28,050 nucleotides of DNA from Chara braunii (GCA_003427395.1 BFEA01000494.1:16744-44793), one strand, 5' to 3'; shown: positions 18,353 through 26,736, counted from the first letter of the stretch. Numbers and translations are program-made. The notes: generated from the sequence alone by a model not told the origin.

Positions 18353-18629
18353 ATGGGCCTCCTCGCTCCACTACTCTCAAGATGCAAAATGAGACTGAGG
18401 GTCTCGCCGCACGGCACACGAAACGAAAATGAATCGAGTGCATCTGCCGACCAAAGGAGGCAAAATGCACTCGTTACAATTTATAGGAAACCGATGAACC
18501 TGGCCATGGCGGAAGATACATTCGTTTCGTTTCTCGTTTCGTGTCCCGTGCGGCAACGCCCTGAATCACATTGCCAATTTTTCTTTTTCGTCTTTTGTGT
18601 ATGTGGAGAGGAGTGGAGCGAGGCGCTAT
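18353..18629. mobile_element. Foldback element with three nested inverted repeats
   Basis: Outer arms 18353-18389 and 18593-18629 pair (CCTCGCTCCACT(A/C)CTCTC and its complement). Inside them GCCGCACGGCACACGAAACG (18406 on) pairs with 18534-18554 with one mismatch, and inside that CGAGTGCAT (18435-18443) pairs with ATGCACTCG (18465-18473). The outer arm sequence is shared with the elements at 18822 and 19375. There is no coding capacity. Minus and plus frames crossing it are incidental. Confidence 0.8.
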
Positions 18630-18655
18630 CTATATGAAATTTTTGACGCGCCTGG

Positions 18656-18765
18656 CCGTTTTTGTGGTGAAATGCTTTTCCTCTCTGATGGTACTGCCGC
18701 ATGCACCTGACCGTTTTTGTGGTGGAATATGTTCCTCTTTGGCGGTACTACTGCCTGTCAGTGCA
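18656..18765 (+). repeat. 55-bp tandem duplication
   Basis: CCGTTTTTGTGGTG begins copies at 18656 and 18711, each followed by GAA, TTCCTCT and GGTACT-CTGCC. Similarity is clear but imperfect, so this is older than the duplication at 13411. Confidence 0.8.
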
Positions 18766-18821
18766 AATCGTGAATTCGCCTCGTCTCCCTTCGTTGATCA
18801 CTGCAGAGCTTTTGCTGTGAA

Positions 18822-18948
18822 ATGGGGCCTCGCCCCACTGCTCTCGACATGGGCAAAACAAGAGTGAATCTTCTGCTAGAACATGGAAAGATACACCGCC
18901 ATGATTTTTGTCATTTGTGCATGTCGAGAGTAGTGGAGCAAGGCCCAT
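18822..18948. mobile_element. 127-bp foldback element (family member)
   Basis: Arms 18822-18861 and 18909-18948 pair through GGGCCT(C/T)GC, CCACT(G/A)CTCTCGACATG and GCAAAA. The core carries GTGAATCTTCTGCTAGAACA and TGGAAAGATACACCGCCATG, shared with the inverted copy at 19375-19499. Confidence 0.85.
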
Positions 18949-19374
18949 GCAGTGAACGAAGTAATTGGGAAAAGGAAAACTCACGGAACTAATTTTCTGG
19001 ACGTATCTGAATGATATTTCCGCTAAGATTCAATTAACAAGGTCTCAGTGTGAATACGCCCTTAGAAACAGATCTTGGTACGTTGAAGGAAGGAACTCGG
19101 TCGTGTTCTGTCTTGCATCCCACACACAGCGCACGCTCACACTGGTACCCAAAATTGCAATTGCACTGAAAATTGGGGTTGAGGGGTAGTCACACAGGCA
19201 CACCATTTCTTTCTTCTTTTTTTTTTTTTTTTTCTGCGAACACCTTATGCGTGCACCCTTTTGTCAGCGGCCTGCGGAGCCGCGGGGCTTGGGGATTTGA
19301 GGTAACCTCGGGAGGTTACTGCAGATTCGTTTTTTTTAATTAACAAACAGGAATGGGGAAAATTTCCCATGACG
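18949..19374. other. Non-coding stretch
   Basis: A T-run at 19218-19232 and a short perfect hairpin GTAACCTC-GG-GAGGTTAC at 19302-19319 are the only marked features. No gene is seen. Confidence 0.55.
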
Positions 19375-19499
19375 ATGCTCATAGATCCACTTCGCCGAAC
19401 ATGCACAAAAGACAAAAATCATGGCGATGTATCTTTCCATGTTCTAGCGGAAGATTCACTTTCGTTTTGCACATTTCGAGAGTAGTGGAGCGAAGCCAT
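19375..19499 (-). mobile_element. Foldback element copy, inverted relative to 18822-18948
   Basis: On the minus strand it reads GCTCCACTACTCTCGAAATG, GTGAATCTTCCGCTAGAACA, TGGAAAGATACATCGCCATG and ATTTTTGTCTTTTGTGCATG, a close match to the 18822 element over its whole length. The far arm (19375-19400) has diverged, so it no longer folds perfectly. Confidence 0.8.
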
Positions 19500-20398
19500 A
19501 GGAAAACAATTCAAAATGAGGGAAAATAAAAAACAAAGAAAAAAAGAAAAGGGGTATGTATCGTGTGACTAGCCACTTTCTAAAGGGCCTGCCCGTGCAC
19601 CAGTCGTGGCCGTCTTTTTAGGGAAATGGCTCCGCAGTGTGAATGGCGGCTACACTATATCCCCAAATCTCCCCTTCGCAAATTCTTAGATTTAGAGAAA
19701 TAGTACCGCAGTGCAAGGTAACTGACGTTCGGGACGCGCCGAAAGCCCGAACCAAATGTACGAGACCCCCCCCTTGGGGATGCGTTCCGTCCAACGCGGA
19801 CCAAAAAAAAATAAAATAAAAAAAAAATCAAGCAAATCTGAAAAAAGGATATGTTATGTAAAAAAACAAACAAACAACATTTGCCTGAGCATTACATCCA
19901 AATTCCTTACCAAATTTGAAATAAAAATAAAATACAGAAAATAACTAGGCGACCAGCCGGGCCACCCGGGTCACCCTATTTCACTTTCTGAACCTTTAGA
20001 AGGCACGTGTGAACCTGCCTGGATACGACTGCCCGGGCTTGAGTGAGCACGGTTTTGTTGACGACACTGTGACTAGAATCGGAGTTACTTTGTGAACAAC
20101 ACCAAGTCAAGCTGTTTGGAGTAAGGCTCAGTTTGAGCTAAGAAGTACCCCTAAGTATGGCGGACCGAAGGGCAAGGGTGTGACGAGTGCGAGGCTGAGG
20201 GAAACAGCAAGAGCCAAGGGGGAGGAGAGAGAGAGGGAGAGACTGAGAGCACACACACACACTCGCTCACTTCACACCACCGAGGGTCGGAGGCAGACAG
20301 TGGCAAAGACACAAAGTCGAAGTCTTGGATTCCGAATGCCGAAACAGGAGCAAGTCACGCTGAGTACGAGCACAGCAGCTGAAAACTGGTGCGAGACT
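19500..20398. other. Non-coding stretch, no gene seen
   Basis: A-rich patches at 19527-19555 and 19802-19828. GAAAT-x-GxxCCGCAGTG occurs at 19625 and 19697. The open frame at 20180-20518 covers GA- and CA-rich simple sequence and has no domain signature. Confidence 0.5.
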
Positions 20399-20421
20399 GC
20401 TCCCCGTACCGTACGGGGAGC
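20399..20421. repeat. 23-bp perfect palindrome
   Basis: GCTCCCCGTAC and GTACGGGGAGC pair around a single central C. It is short, with no visible context that would make it a terminator or a regulatory site. Confidence 0.85.
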
Positions 20422-20849
20422 CGGTATAAGTACTGGTGACACGTCCGGTACCAGGGGCATTTCTGCAAGGCATTTCTGCAAAGACCTCGAGGGCAGAACT
20501 GAAAAATGCGGTATTTGAAAGTGGCGCCCGAATTGCAGCATGGCGCCAGTTGTCCAAAATCCTACGGTACCAAAGGAGGGGTTTGGAAAAAGGGTGCCAG
20601 GCCGAAAACGGGATGCAGCCGAAACAGCAAAAGATAGACCAGGGATCGAGCCCTGGCGAAGTCCGTAACGCTATCCCCTCCCTCTAGAAGGCAACGTCCC
20701 GGCTGCCAAAAATCATGAAGCAATGCTGAAATCTGTGAAGGACGGGACGGGGCCGATCACTGGTTAACAAGTCGAAAGGGAAGAGGGGTATAATGTGGGT
20801 GGCATGGGCTGCGGGAGTAAGGGGGAACAGGGTTTGGTACCGGTGAACA
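20422..20849. other. Non-coding stretch with a box B-like hairpin
   Basis: GGCATTTCTGCAA is repeated in tandem at about 20457-20484. ACCAGGGATCGAGCCCTGGC at 20638-20657 has the form of a tRNA T-arm (CCAGG stem, box B GGATCGAGCCC). No acceptable box A was found upstream, so a SINE relic is only suggested. Confidence 0.45.
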
Positions 20850-21170
20850 GGGTTGTCCTACTGGTGAACTAGGGGGGGTTGTAGGGAACAGGGTAGTCCT
20901 ACAAATGGACTAAAGGGACGGCAGGGAGCAGGATAGTCCAACTGATGAAGTAAGGGGACTGCATGGTTTGCTATAGGTTAAGGGGGAACAAAGTTCAGGG
21001 AACAGGGAACTTCTATTGATGTTCTACTGGGTAAGGGAAACGGTGTTCAGGAAAATAGGGTATTTCTATTGATGTTGTAGTGGGTAAGGGAAACAATGGT
21101 CAGGGGAACAGGGGATGTCTATTGATGTTCTAGTGGGTATGGGGAACAATGGTTAGGGAAACAGGGATCT
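20850..21170 (+). repeat. G/A-rich minisatellite with ~40-bp and 53-bp units
   Basis: The first part carries GTCC(T/A)A units near 20855, 20896 and 20936. The second has CTATTGATGTT at 21013, 21066 and 21119, exactly 53 bp apart, each followed by GGGTA(A/T)GG-GAAAC/GAAC and GTTCAGG or GGTCAGG. It is degenerate and has no coding signature. Confidence 0.8.
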
Positions 21171-21685
21171 GGTTGGTTCTGGGGATCTGCGCCATGCTTA
21201 TGACTGTGTTTCACTAGTATGCAACAGAAATTGACGACAGTCATCGAGCGATGAATAAATAGAATTAGGAAAGGGTAAGTTTCATAAATAGCGCGATCGC
21301 TCTAGTTTCACAGCAAAAGGAGTGGCGGGCCCCAAGTTTCGTTGCAGCTTTACAGGTCGCGGAAACTTCGGAAACGTGCTATTTCTGCAATTACCTCATT
21401 AGGAAAAGTTCCAATAGAAGGACGGAAGGGAGCGGGAGATGTATTTCACTCTTATGTGTTAAACTGCTGAACATTCTCTTGCTTGAATCTTGGTTTGAAA
21501 TCCGTTATGAAATTGTCTCGACTGCGCTCGCTTCTTTTTGAGCAGCCTGTACGCCGGTCAGTCTCACTGCACATTGAAGGCGTTCAATTTTTTTTATTTT
21601 TTTTTTTTCCGGATTCGATAAGCATGGTGTAGGTGGCAGTGAATATAATTGGATGCCTTATTTCATTCTTATCATGGGGTATGCC
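21171..21685. other. Non-coding stretch, no gene seen
   Basis: Only a T-rich run near 21588-21609 stands out. It lies upstream of the hairpin and gene that follow. Confidence 0.5.
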
Positions 21686-21792
21686 ACCGTCTTCCCCGCA
21701 ATAGAACGTACAGTCATTATTGCTGCATCTAGACTGCAAGTTGCACCAAATACAGGCATAATGACTGTACGTTCTATTCAGGGGAAGACGGT
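21686..21792. repeat. Inverted repeat (about 35-bp arms, 36-nt loop)
   Basis: ACCGTCTTCCCC then AATAGAACGTACAGTCATTA in the left arm (21686-21721) pairs with TAATGACTGTACGTTCTATT and GGGGAAGACGGT in the right arm (21757-21792). Only a two-base mismatch interrupts it (GC versus CA). It could be a MITE-like foldback or the stem of a small-RNA precursor. Nothing in the sequence decides between them. Confidence 0.85.
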
Positions 21793-21842
21793 AATTAGTA
21801 CTTACGGGAGTAATATTCTTAGTGAAGTACCCAGCCCTGGGT

Positions 21843-22120
21843 CGTATTAAATTTTCCAGACTTCAGAGGATTACCTCTAATTGACCTTTGACTTTTGACG
21901 GTTCTGCTTGGCGCCATTTTTTGTTGTGTGCTGCTTACTACTTCAGGAAAGAACCGATGATGAGGAGAAAGAAAGCCCTGTTCGTATTAAATTTTCCAGA
22001 CTTCAAAGCATTACCTTTAATTGACCTTTGACTTTTGACGGCTCATCTTGGCGCCAATTTTTGTCGTGTGCTGGTTACTGCTTCAGGAAAGAACCAATGA
22101 AGAGGAGGAAGAAAGCAGGG
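21843..22120 (+). promoter_or_regulatory. 140-bp tandem duplication with W-box cores and E2F-like palindrome, upstream of the gene
   Basis: CGTATTAAATTTTCCAGACT starts copies at 21843 and 21983. Each contains TTGACCTTTGACTTTTGACG, that is, three TTGAC W-box cores (21881, 21888, 21895; 22021, 22028, 22035). Each then has a TTGGCGCCA palindrome (21908, 22048), which in the second copy is the full TTGGCGCCAA and fits the plant E2F consensus on the minus strand. In plants W-boxes bind WRKY factors and E2F sites mark cell-cycle genes. The location 170-450 bp before the ATG makes a promoter or 5' leader role plausible, but this is inference. Confidence 0.55.
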
Positions 22121-22258
22121 AAGAGCAAGCGAGAGGAAGAAGGAAAGGAGGAACAAGGCAGACAATGTGTTGAACTTAGCGAATGCGCAACAAGTCCAGT
22201 TGATATGACAATAAGCGCTCCGCAGACTCAGCATAATCCACTGCAGCCTCACAGCTAA
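22097..22258 (+). CDS. Possible upstream ORF or first-exon coding segment (53 codons)
   Basis: ATG at 22097 begins MKRRKKAGKSKREEEGKEEQ, a basic, nuclear-localisation-like start, and ends at TAA 22256-22258, 34 bp before the main ATG. Copy 1 of the upstream duplication has an equivalent ATGATGAGGAGAAAGAAAGC, so the basic segment predates the duplication. It could be a regulatory uORF, a first exon spliced into the long frame, or chance. The main frame itself is open back to 22215, so a splice acceptor in 22215-22292 is possible. Confidence 0.3.
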   Translation: MKRRKKAGKSKREEEGKEEQGRQCVELSECATSPVDMTISAPQTQHNPLQPHS

Positions 22259-22292
22259 GGGGAGTTTGCTGGTGACTCAGGGGCGGACCAGC

Positions 22293-25200
22293 ATGTCTGG
22301 GAATGCTCGTTCTTGGAGCTCCTGGAGCGGAAACTTGATTCCTCGACGGCAGCAGCAATACCCAGGATCGTCTTCTTCGACCGCCAGGAGTAGACCAGAC
22401 TCTGTCCGTGGACCTGGTCTTGGACCTGGTCCAGTGTCCGGACCACCTCCTTCAGGTCTTGGTCCTCGGATCGGGGGTGGGTTGAACAATCGTGACCATG
22501 CAATCGGACCAGGACCACCCGTCGGTTTTCACAACCATTCATCAGCATCTCAAGTGGGTGGCATCAGTCACCCTTCATCCCAGAGCCAGAGGAGTGCTAG
22601 CATCAACAATGACAACTACGTGAATGGCAGCATTAACGGCGGCAGCATTAACGGCAGCAATAACGGGAGCGGCTATTCTCAGTCCCAGCTGATTTATTCG
22701 CAGTCGCAGCAAGCATCGTTTGACGGACGAGGAGGAGGAGGAGGAGGAACGAACGGTGAGTCTCGAAGCAAAGGGGATTGTCGAAGTGCAGCTAGTGATG
22801 GAGGGGGGATCGTCGGCCATGGCGGCGACGGAGCAAGAGAGCAGCAGAACCTTTCGTCAGCTACGAAACCATGCTGGAGGATGGGTGGCAGTCCAACCAG
22901 AGGAGGAGTGCGGCAATCGGGACCGAGCGGATGGGGCGGAGTCGCGACCAGCCGAGGCTTGGATCAGCAGCAGCACCAAAGGCTAGCACACCAGGAAACG
23001 TCAATCCGACGGCCGAAGTCGCCGTACTACACTGCCTACACTTCACAGCCGCCAGTTCTTGGCGCTGGACCGGGCGGCGGCGGCGGCGATGGCGGAAGTA
23101 GTGGGGGAGGAGCGGGAGGAATGTGCGTGGTCAACTCTCAGCAGAGCGAGTTGCCAAGGCCGAGCTCGGCTATGGCGGCCACAGCTACGGCCATCCTTCA
23201 TCAAAGCATCGTCTCTAAGGAGTGGGTTCGGACCGCCGAGCAGCTGAGGGTGGAGGAAAGGTTGAACGGTGTTCAGAACGAATGCAATGCCATGAAATCG
23301 ATGATGAGATCGATTGAAGAAGATGTAGGCAACATGACAAGAGTTGTTGGAGAATGGCGGCAAGAGTCTGTCGACGAAGAGAAGAGACGGGAGAAGAAGA
23401 CAGAGGCGGCTGATGCGGACAATCGTCAGACCATGCAGTCCATGATTGAAGGCCATTGTACCAAGCTGAGAGATCAGCTGCAAGAAAGCTTAGTTACGTT
23501 ATTGCCAAGATTACTGGACGATCGGTTCACGATGATAAAGAAGGATCTGATGGCTGAGATAGGGTTTCAAAATGAAAGAATACTAGAACGAATTCTACAC
23601 GCAGGCTTAAGAGGAGGAGGAGGAGGAGGAGGAGGAGGAGGAGGAGGAGGAGGAGAGGAAGGGAGTATAACACATCATAGCGTAGAGAGGAGGAAGATGA
23701 TCATAAGCGAGCAAGGCTCACTAGAGAGACAGGAAGACTTTGATCGGGGAGGAGGGGGAGGAGGAGGGGGAGGAGGAGGAGAAGGGAGTATAACGCACCA
23801 TAGCGTAGAGAGGAGGAAGATGATCATAAGCAAGCAAGGCTCACGGGAGAGACAGGGAGACTTGGATGGAGAAGGGCGTTGTCTGGGAGAAAGATTAGCA
23901 GCCGGAGGAGGAGCAGGGGAGGTAGGTTACAATCCTGTGGGCGGTGGAGGGAGAAGGCAGTGTCGAAATCATCACGTAGACCGCGCTGAGCAGCTGCAGG
24001 CGGTTTATCGGCAATCTCGAGGTGATCGCTCCAATGATGCTGCTGCAGCTGGTGCTGATGATCATCTTGATGACTTCGTTGATGAGGATGGGGGCTATGA
24101 TTATCATGGTCGTGCTGATGTGGAGGATGAAGTGGATGGCCCTAAGGGAAGAAATCTGGATACGGATCGAGTTAGCAAGGGTGCGGCTTCTCGGTCGTGC
24201 CGAAGAAAACTTGATGGTTATGGTGGTGGCCATGATGATGATGGAAAGGCAGCGCAGAAAGCTGATCGTGATTACCTGTCATTGCTAGAGCTTTCTCCAC
24301 CTCACAAGGCGTTGACAGACTCCCACGTGGCCGTCCATGACAAGAACAATCGTGGTCGATCGACCAGAACTGGGAGGGGTTTGGAAAGGAGGGGGTTGGA
24401 AAATGATGGAGAAAGAGGAGTGGTCAACGCTGCAGCCATGTCTTCTCTCCCTTCTTCGTCTTCGTCTCCATGGATTGGAGCTCGTCACAATCGAAGCGCT
24501 TATCACCGAAATCTAATTGCCAGCCAAGATGAGGAGGAGGCGTCTTCGCCATTACCTTCGGGCTCCAGATCCATGGCGAAAAGGAAGGAGAAGGAGATGA
24601 TGCGGATGGAGATGGTGGCGAGGAACGCTTCGCCATTGGCTATGGACTGGAATTGCACGGAACGCAGCCGCGGCTGCGTCGGCAACAAGCGGAAGGCCTG
24701 GAGGGAGAGGTCAACTCAAAGCGTTGACCAGACGTCCATTTCTGCCGCCGTCAATGGTCCTAATAACCAAGGGTGTTGTCCCGATCGGGATAGACATAGA
24801 GTGCGACCGTCCCCTTCCCCTCCTCTGCCCGTTCCTCTCTACGAGGCCTCACTGCCCCCACTATCTGGGAAACGACAATCAGCCATGTGTCATCATAGTC
24901 GTCAGAACAACAGATCTGCAATCCGACAGGGTAGAGGTGGTAATACTACTACTACTACTACCACTGCTACTACTACTACTGCTACTAGTGCTGCTGCTGC
25001 TGCTGCTGCTGTGACCTTTGATGTCAACAGAAAAGACGCTGGAGTGCCGCCGGTCTCCGGCTTCTCCTCCAGGATGGCAGTCGGGAGTAACGGCGGCGCT
25101 GTGGGTTCAGTTTTGTTGACGTCATCCTCATTCAGTTTGGCGCGCTCTGCGGTGTCGGAGACGGGCTCCGCCGCTAAGGCCGCCGTTGAAGATGCTGTGC

Positions 25201-25643
25201 TGATGGCGGCAGGGTTGCCAACGGCGACGACTACTTTTGTAAATGCTGACGTGGAGAAAAGGAAGTGGGCAGGGGTGTCCGCTACTTTTGGAAAGAGGAA
25301 GCGTGGAGAAGTAGACGGTCATTTTCATTGTGAAACATGTTGTGGGGATGGCGGCAGGGTTGCGGATGATGATGATGATGATGGATTTGATGACCCTCGT
25401 GCAGATGATGATGACCAGCCGAATGATGAAGAGTTTGACCGTGGACTCATACTGTTGACCGGGCCGACTCAGTTTCGCTTGACGACGGCAAGTGCCCTCC
25501 AGACTTCGTCCTCCTTACAGATCGTGACCACCGATCAGGATGATACCGCCAAGCTCAGTGATGAAGACTCTCCTTCACGGAGGATTATGCAGAAATTGCG
25601 CAAATCTCGACGGAAACGACGACGCGGGTCACGGCAGTCATGA
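22293..25643 (+). CDS. Large low-complexity coiled-coil protein, tentatively PAIR1/PRD3-like
   Basis: A single frame of 1116 codons runs from ATG 22293 (A at -3) to TGA 25641. Such length is not expected by chance here. Residues 1-150 are rich in Ser, Gly, Pro and Gln and include SQSQLIYSQSQQASFD near 130. About 310-436 is a charged helical region with heptad character (VEERLNGVQNECNAMKSMM through MAEIGFQNERILERIL), most likely a coiled coil. Poly-Gly and a 30-residue tandem duplication follow (440-526). Then come Asp/His-rich (about 585-620), Thr/Ala (883-907) and Asp-rich (1025-1050) tracts and a basic end, KLRKSRRKRRRG, a likely nuclear signal. The SQSQ/SQ-rich N-terminus, central coiled coil and C-terminal basic motif recall PAIR1/PRD3, a plant meiotic double-strand-break factor, but this protein is about twice as long and no diagnostic domain is seen. 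It could equally be an unrelated nuclear protein. The N-terminus may extend into an upstream exon. Confidence 0.75.
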   Translation: MSGNARSWSSWSGNLIPRRQQQYPGSSSSTARSRPDSVRGPGLGPGPVSGPPPSGLGPRIGGGLNNRDHAIGPGPPVGFHNHSSASQVGGISHPSSQSQRSASINNDNYVNGSINGGSINGSNNGSGYSQSQLIYSQSQQASFDGRGGGGGGTNGESRSKGDCRSAASDGGGIVGHGGDGAREQQNLSSATKPCWRMGGSPTRGGVRQSGPSGWGGVATSRGLDQQQHQRLAHQETSIRRPKSPYYTAYTSQPPVLGAGPGGGGGDGGSSGGGAGGMCVVNSQQSELPRPSSAMAATATAILHQSIVSKEWVRTAEQLRVEERLNGVQNECNAMKSMMRSIEEDVGNMTRVVGEWRQESVDEEKRREKKTEAADADNRQTMQSMIEGHCTKLRDQLQESLVTLLPRLLDDRFTMIKKDLMAEIGFQNERILERILHAGLRGGGGGGGGGGGGGGEEGSITHHSVERRKMIISEQGSLERQEDFDRGGGGGGGGGGGEGSITHHSVERRKMIISKQGSRERQGDLDGEGRCLGERLAAGGGAGEVGYNPVGGGGRRQCRNHHVDRAEQLQAVYRQSRGDRSNDAAAAGADDHLDDFVDEDGGYDYHGRADVEDEVDGPKGRNLDTDRVSKGAASRSCRRKLDGYGGGHDDDGKAAQKADRDYLSLLELSPPHKALTDSHVAVHDKNNRGRSTRTGRGLERRGLENDGERGVVNAAAMSSLPSSSSSPWIGARHNRSAYHRNLIASQDEEEASSPLPSGSRSMAKRKEKEMMRMEMVARNASPLAMDWNCTERSRGCVGNKRKAWRERSTQSVDQTSISAAVNGPNNQGCCPDRDRHRVRPSPSPPLPVPLYEASLPPLSGKRQSAMCHHSRQNNRSAIRQGRGGNTTTTTTTATTTTATSAAAAAAAVTFDVNRKDAGVPPVSGFSSRMAVGSNGGAVGSVLLTSSSFSLARSAVSETGSAAKAAVEDAVLMAAGLPTATTTFVNADVEKRKWAGVSATFGKRKRGEVDGHFHCETCCGDGGRVADDDDDDGFDDPRADDDDQPNDEEFDRGLILLTGPTQFRLTTASALQTSSSLQIVTTDQDDTAKLSDEDSPSRRIMQKLRKSRRKRRRGSRQS
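23608..23869 (+). repeat. In-frame tandem duplication with (GGA)n tract inside the gene
   Basis: A GGA run followed by GGGAGTATAAC(A/G)CA and TAGCGTAGAGAGGAGGAAGA occurs twice (about 23610-23745 and 23746-23866). It encodes poly-Gly then EGSITHHSVERRKMIIS and QGS-ERQ. Flanking copies differ at only a few bases, so the duplication is recent and length variation of the GGA runs is likely between individuals. Confidence 0.9.
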
Positions 25644-26265
25644 GTGGATGTACGCTTCCTTTTTTATTCATTTTGGTCGATTTTGGTTGATTTTAATGTT
25701 TTTCTTTTTAATTTTTTAAAATCTTTTCCTTGTTCGATTAAGATCATATGTACGTATACATTTATGTATATAGGTATTATGCGTATATTCTCGTGAGATA
25801 TGTATATATATGGTCAAACAGAGTATATATTATGTATACATATATTGGCATCCTTGCGCAGGACGTCAAACCGAAGAAATGACGACTTTTTAAGCAAACA
25901 AAGGAGGTCGTGGATTGTAGACCGTAAACCGTGAACTGCTCAGTAATAAGTGGGGAGGGGTGGAATTTCGGTTGCTGATAGACAGGAACTTTGTGTACAC
26001 TAATTTTGTCCTTCGTACGTATGTGTCTTCGGAGCGACAAAGTGTGATTTTTGGGGGGGGTTCGTCAGGATTCCGAGTTCTTTTTTTTTTGGGGGGGGGT
26101 GAGGGAGGGGATTCTGACTGTCATTGTTCTATAATCATCGGTTACGATGGCCATGATCAGTCTTCAAGACAGAAAAAGTAGGCCAGTAGGCGAATTTCAC
26201 GAAATACACTATGCACAAAAAATAAAGAGAACAAGAAGAAAAAAGAAGGCAAAAATAATGTACAC
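25644..26265. other. 3' flank of the gene, no further gene seen
   Basis: T-rich just after the stop (25660-25735), then TA-rich with TATGTATATA words (25745-25850). G-runs occur near 26052-26058 and 26090-26098 and an A/G-rich patch at 26215-26252. No clear AATAAA polyadenylation signal follows the stop closely. Confidence 0.5.
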
Positions 26266-26320
26266 GTCCTTTGGGACATCTGTCAAAATTTGGAACTATA
26301 CATAGAAGATTAGCATGGCC
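26266..26320 (+). pseudogene. U6 snRNA 5' part, truncated at a junction with SINE-like repeats
   Basis: GTCCTTTGGGACATCTGTCA, AAATTTGGAACTATACATAG and AAGATTAGCATGGCC reproduce U6 from nucleotide 1 to about 55 with a handful of changes. The match stops abruptly at GGCC, where TGAAACGGTATTCACCTG of a local repeat begins. The 5' end is intact and no A tail follows. Confidence 0.8.
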
Positions 26321-26580
26321 TGAAACGGTATTCACCTGTTCGCAGTAGCCGATGCAGATCCCAGGGCTCGATCCCATGGCCTGAAAGGTAAAGGTCCTGC
26401 CTTGAACTGAGTTATTCTCGGAGGACCTCGAATTTAGGCCGGCGGGAGTGAAACGATATTCACCTGTTTGCAGTAGCCGATGCAGATCCCAGGGCTCGAT
26501 ACCTAGACTTACCTTACCTGTGTATCGTATCTGTGTCGATCCCAGGAGTTGAACCCACAACCTGTGTCCTTTCCCCAGTT
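26321..26580 (-). mobile_element. Two tandem SINE-like units, minus strand
   Basis: On the plus strand GTATTCACCTGTTCGCAGTA plus GCCGATGCAGATCCCAGGG (from 26328) is repeated almost exactly from 26456. On the minus strand the units carry box B-like GGGATCGAGCCC (26362-26373), preceded by AATAACTCAGTTCAAGG resembling box A (26401-26417). Farther up is GGTTGTGGGTTCAACTCC (26545-26562), another box B-like site. This suggests pol III SINE heads read on the minus strand, each ending in CGTTTCA. Family membership is undefined. Confidence 0.55.
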
Positions 26581-26681
26581 AGTAGGTCGTCGTAGGTCTG
26601 TAGGTTATAGGGGTTCGATTTGTAGACCTGTCGGATAGGAGTCTTAGTAAGGTCTAGAAGTCGTAGCTAGCTCCTCCGAAA

Positions 26682-26736
26682 GGTCAAGGTCGTAGCTGCT
26701 ACAGTCCTGAAGGGTCAAGGTCGTAGCTGCTACAGT
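26682..26736 (+). repeat. 31-bp tandem duplication
   Basis: GGTCAAGGTCGTAGCTGCTA plus CAGT occurs at 26682-26705 and 26713-26736. Related GTCGTAG words occur around 26586-26670. Confidence 0.85.

Noticed and set aside
20180-20557. Overlapping plus and minus frames near 20.2-20.5 kb
   Set aside because: Low-complexity GA and CA sequence, with no motif and no clear start context.
20850-21170. CRISPR-like spaced repeats
   Set aside because: Units are degenerate along their whole length with no constant repeat/variable spacer pattern. It is a minisatellite.
23043-23483. 146-codon minus-strand frame inside the large gene
   Set aside because: Antisense shadow of the real plus-strand coding region.
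25849-25862. Minus-strand match to U6 (CTGCGCAAGGATG)
   Set aside because: Only 13 nt match and the flanks do not resemble U6. This is too short to call.
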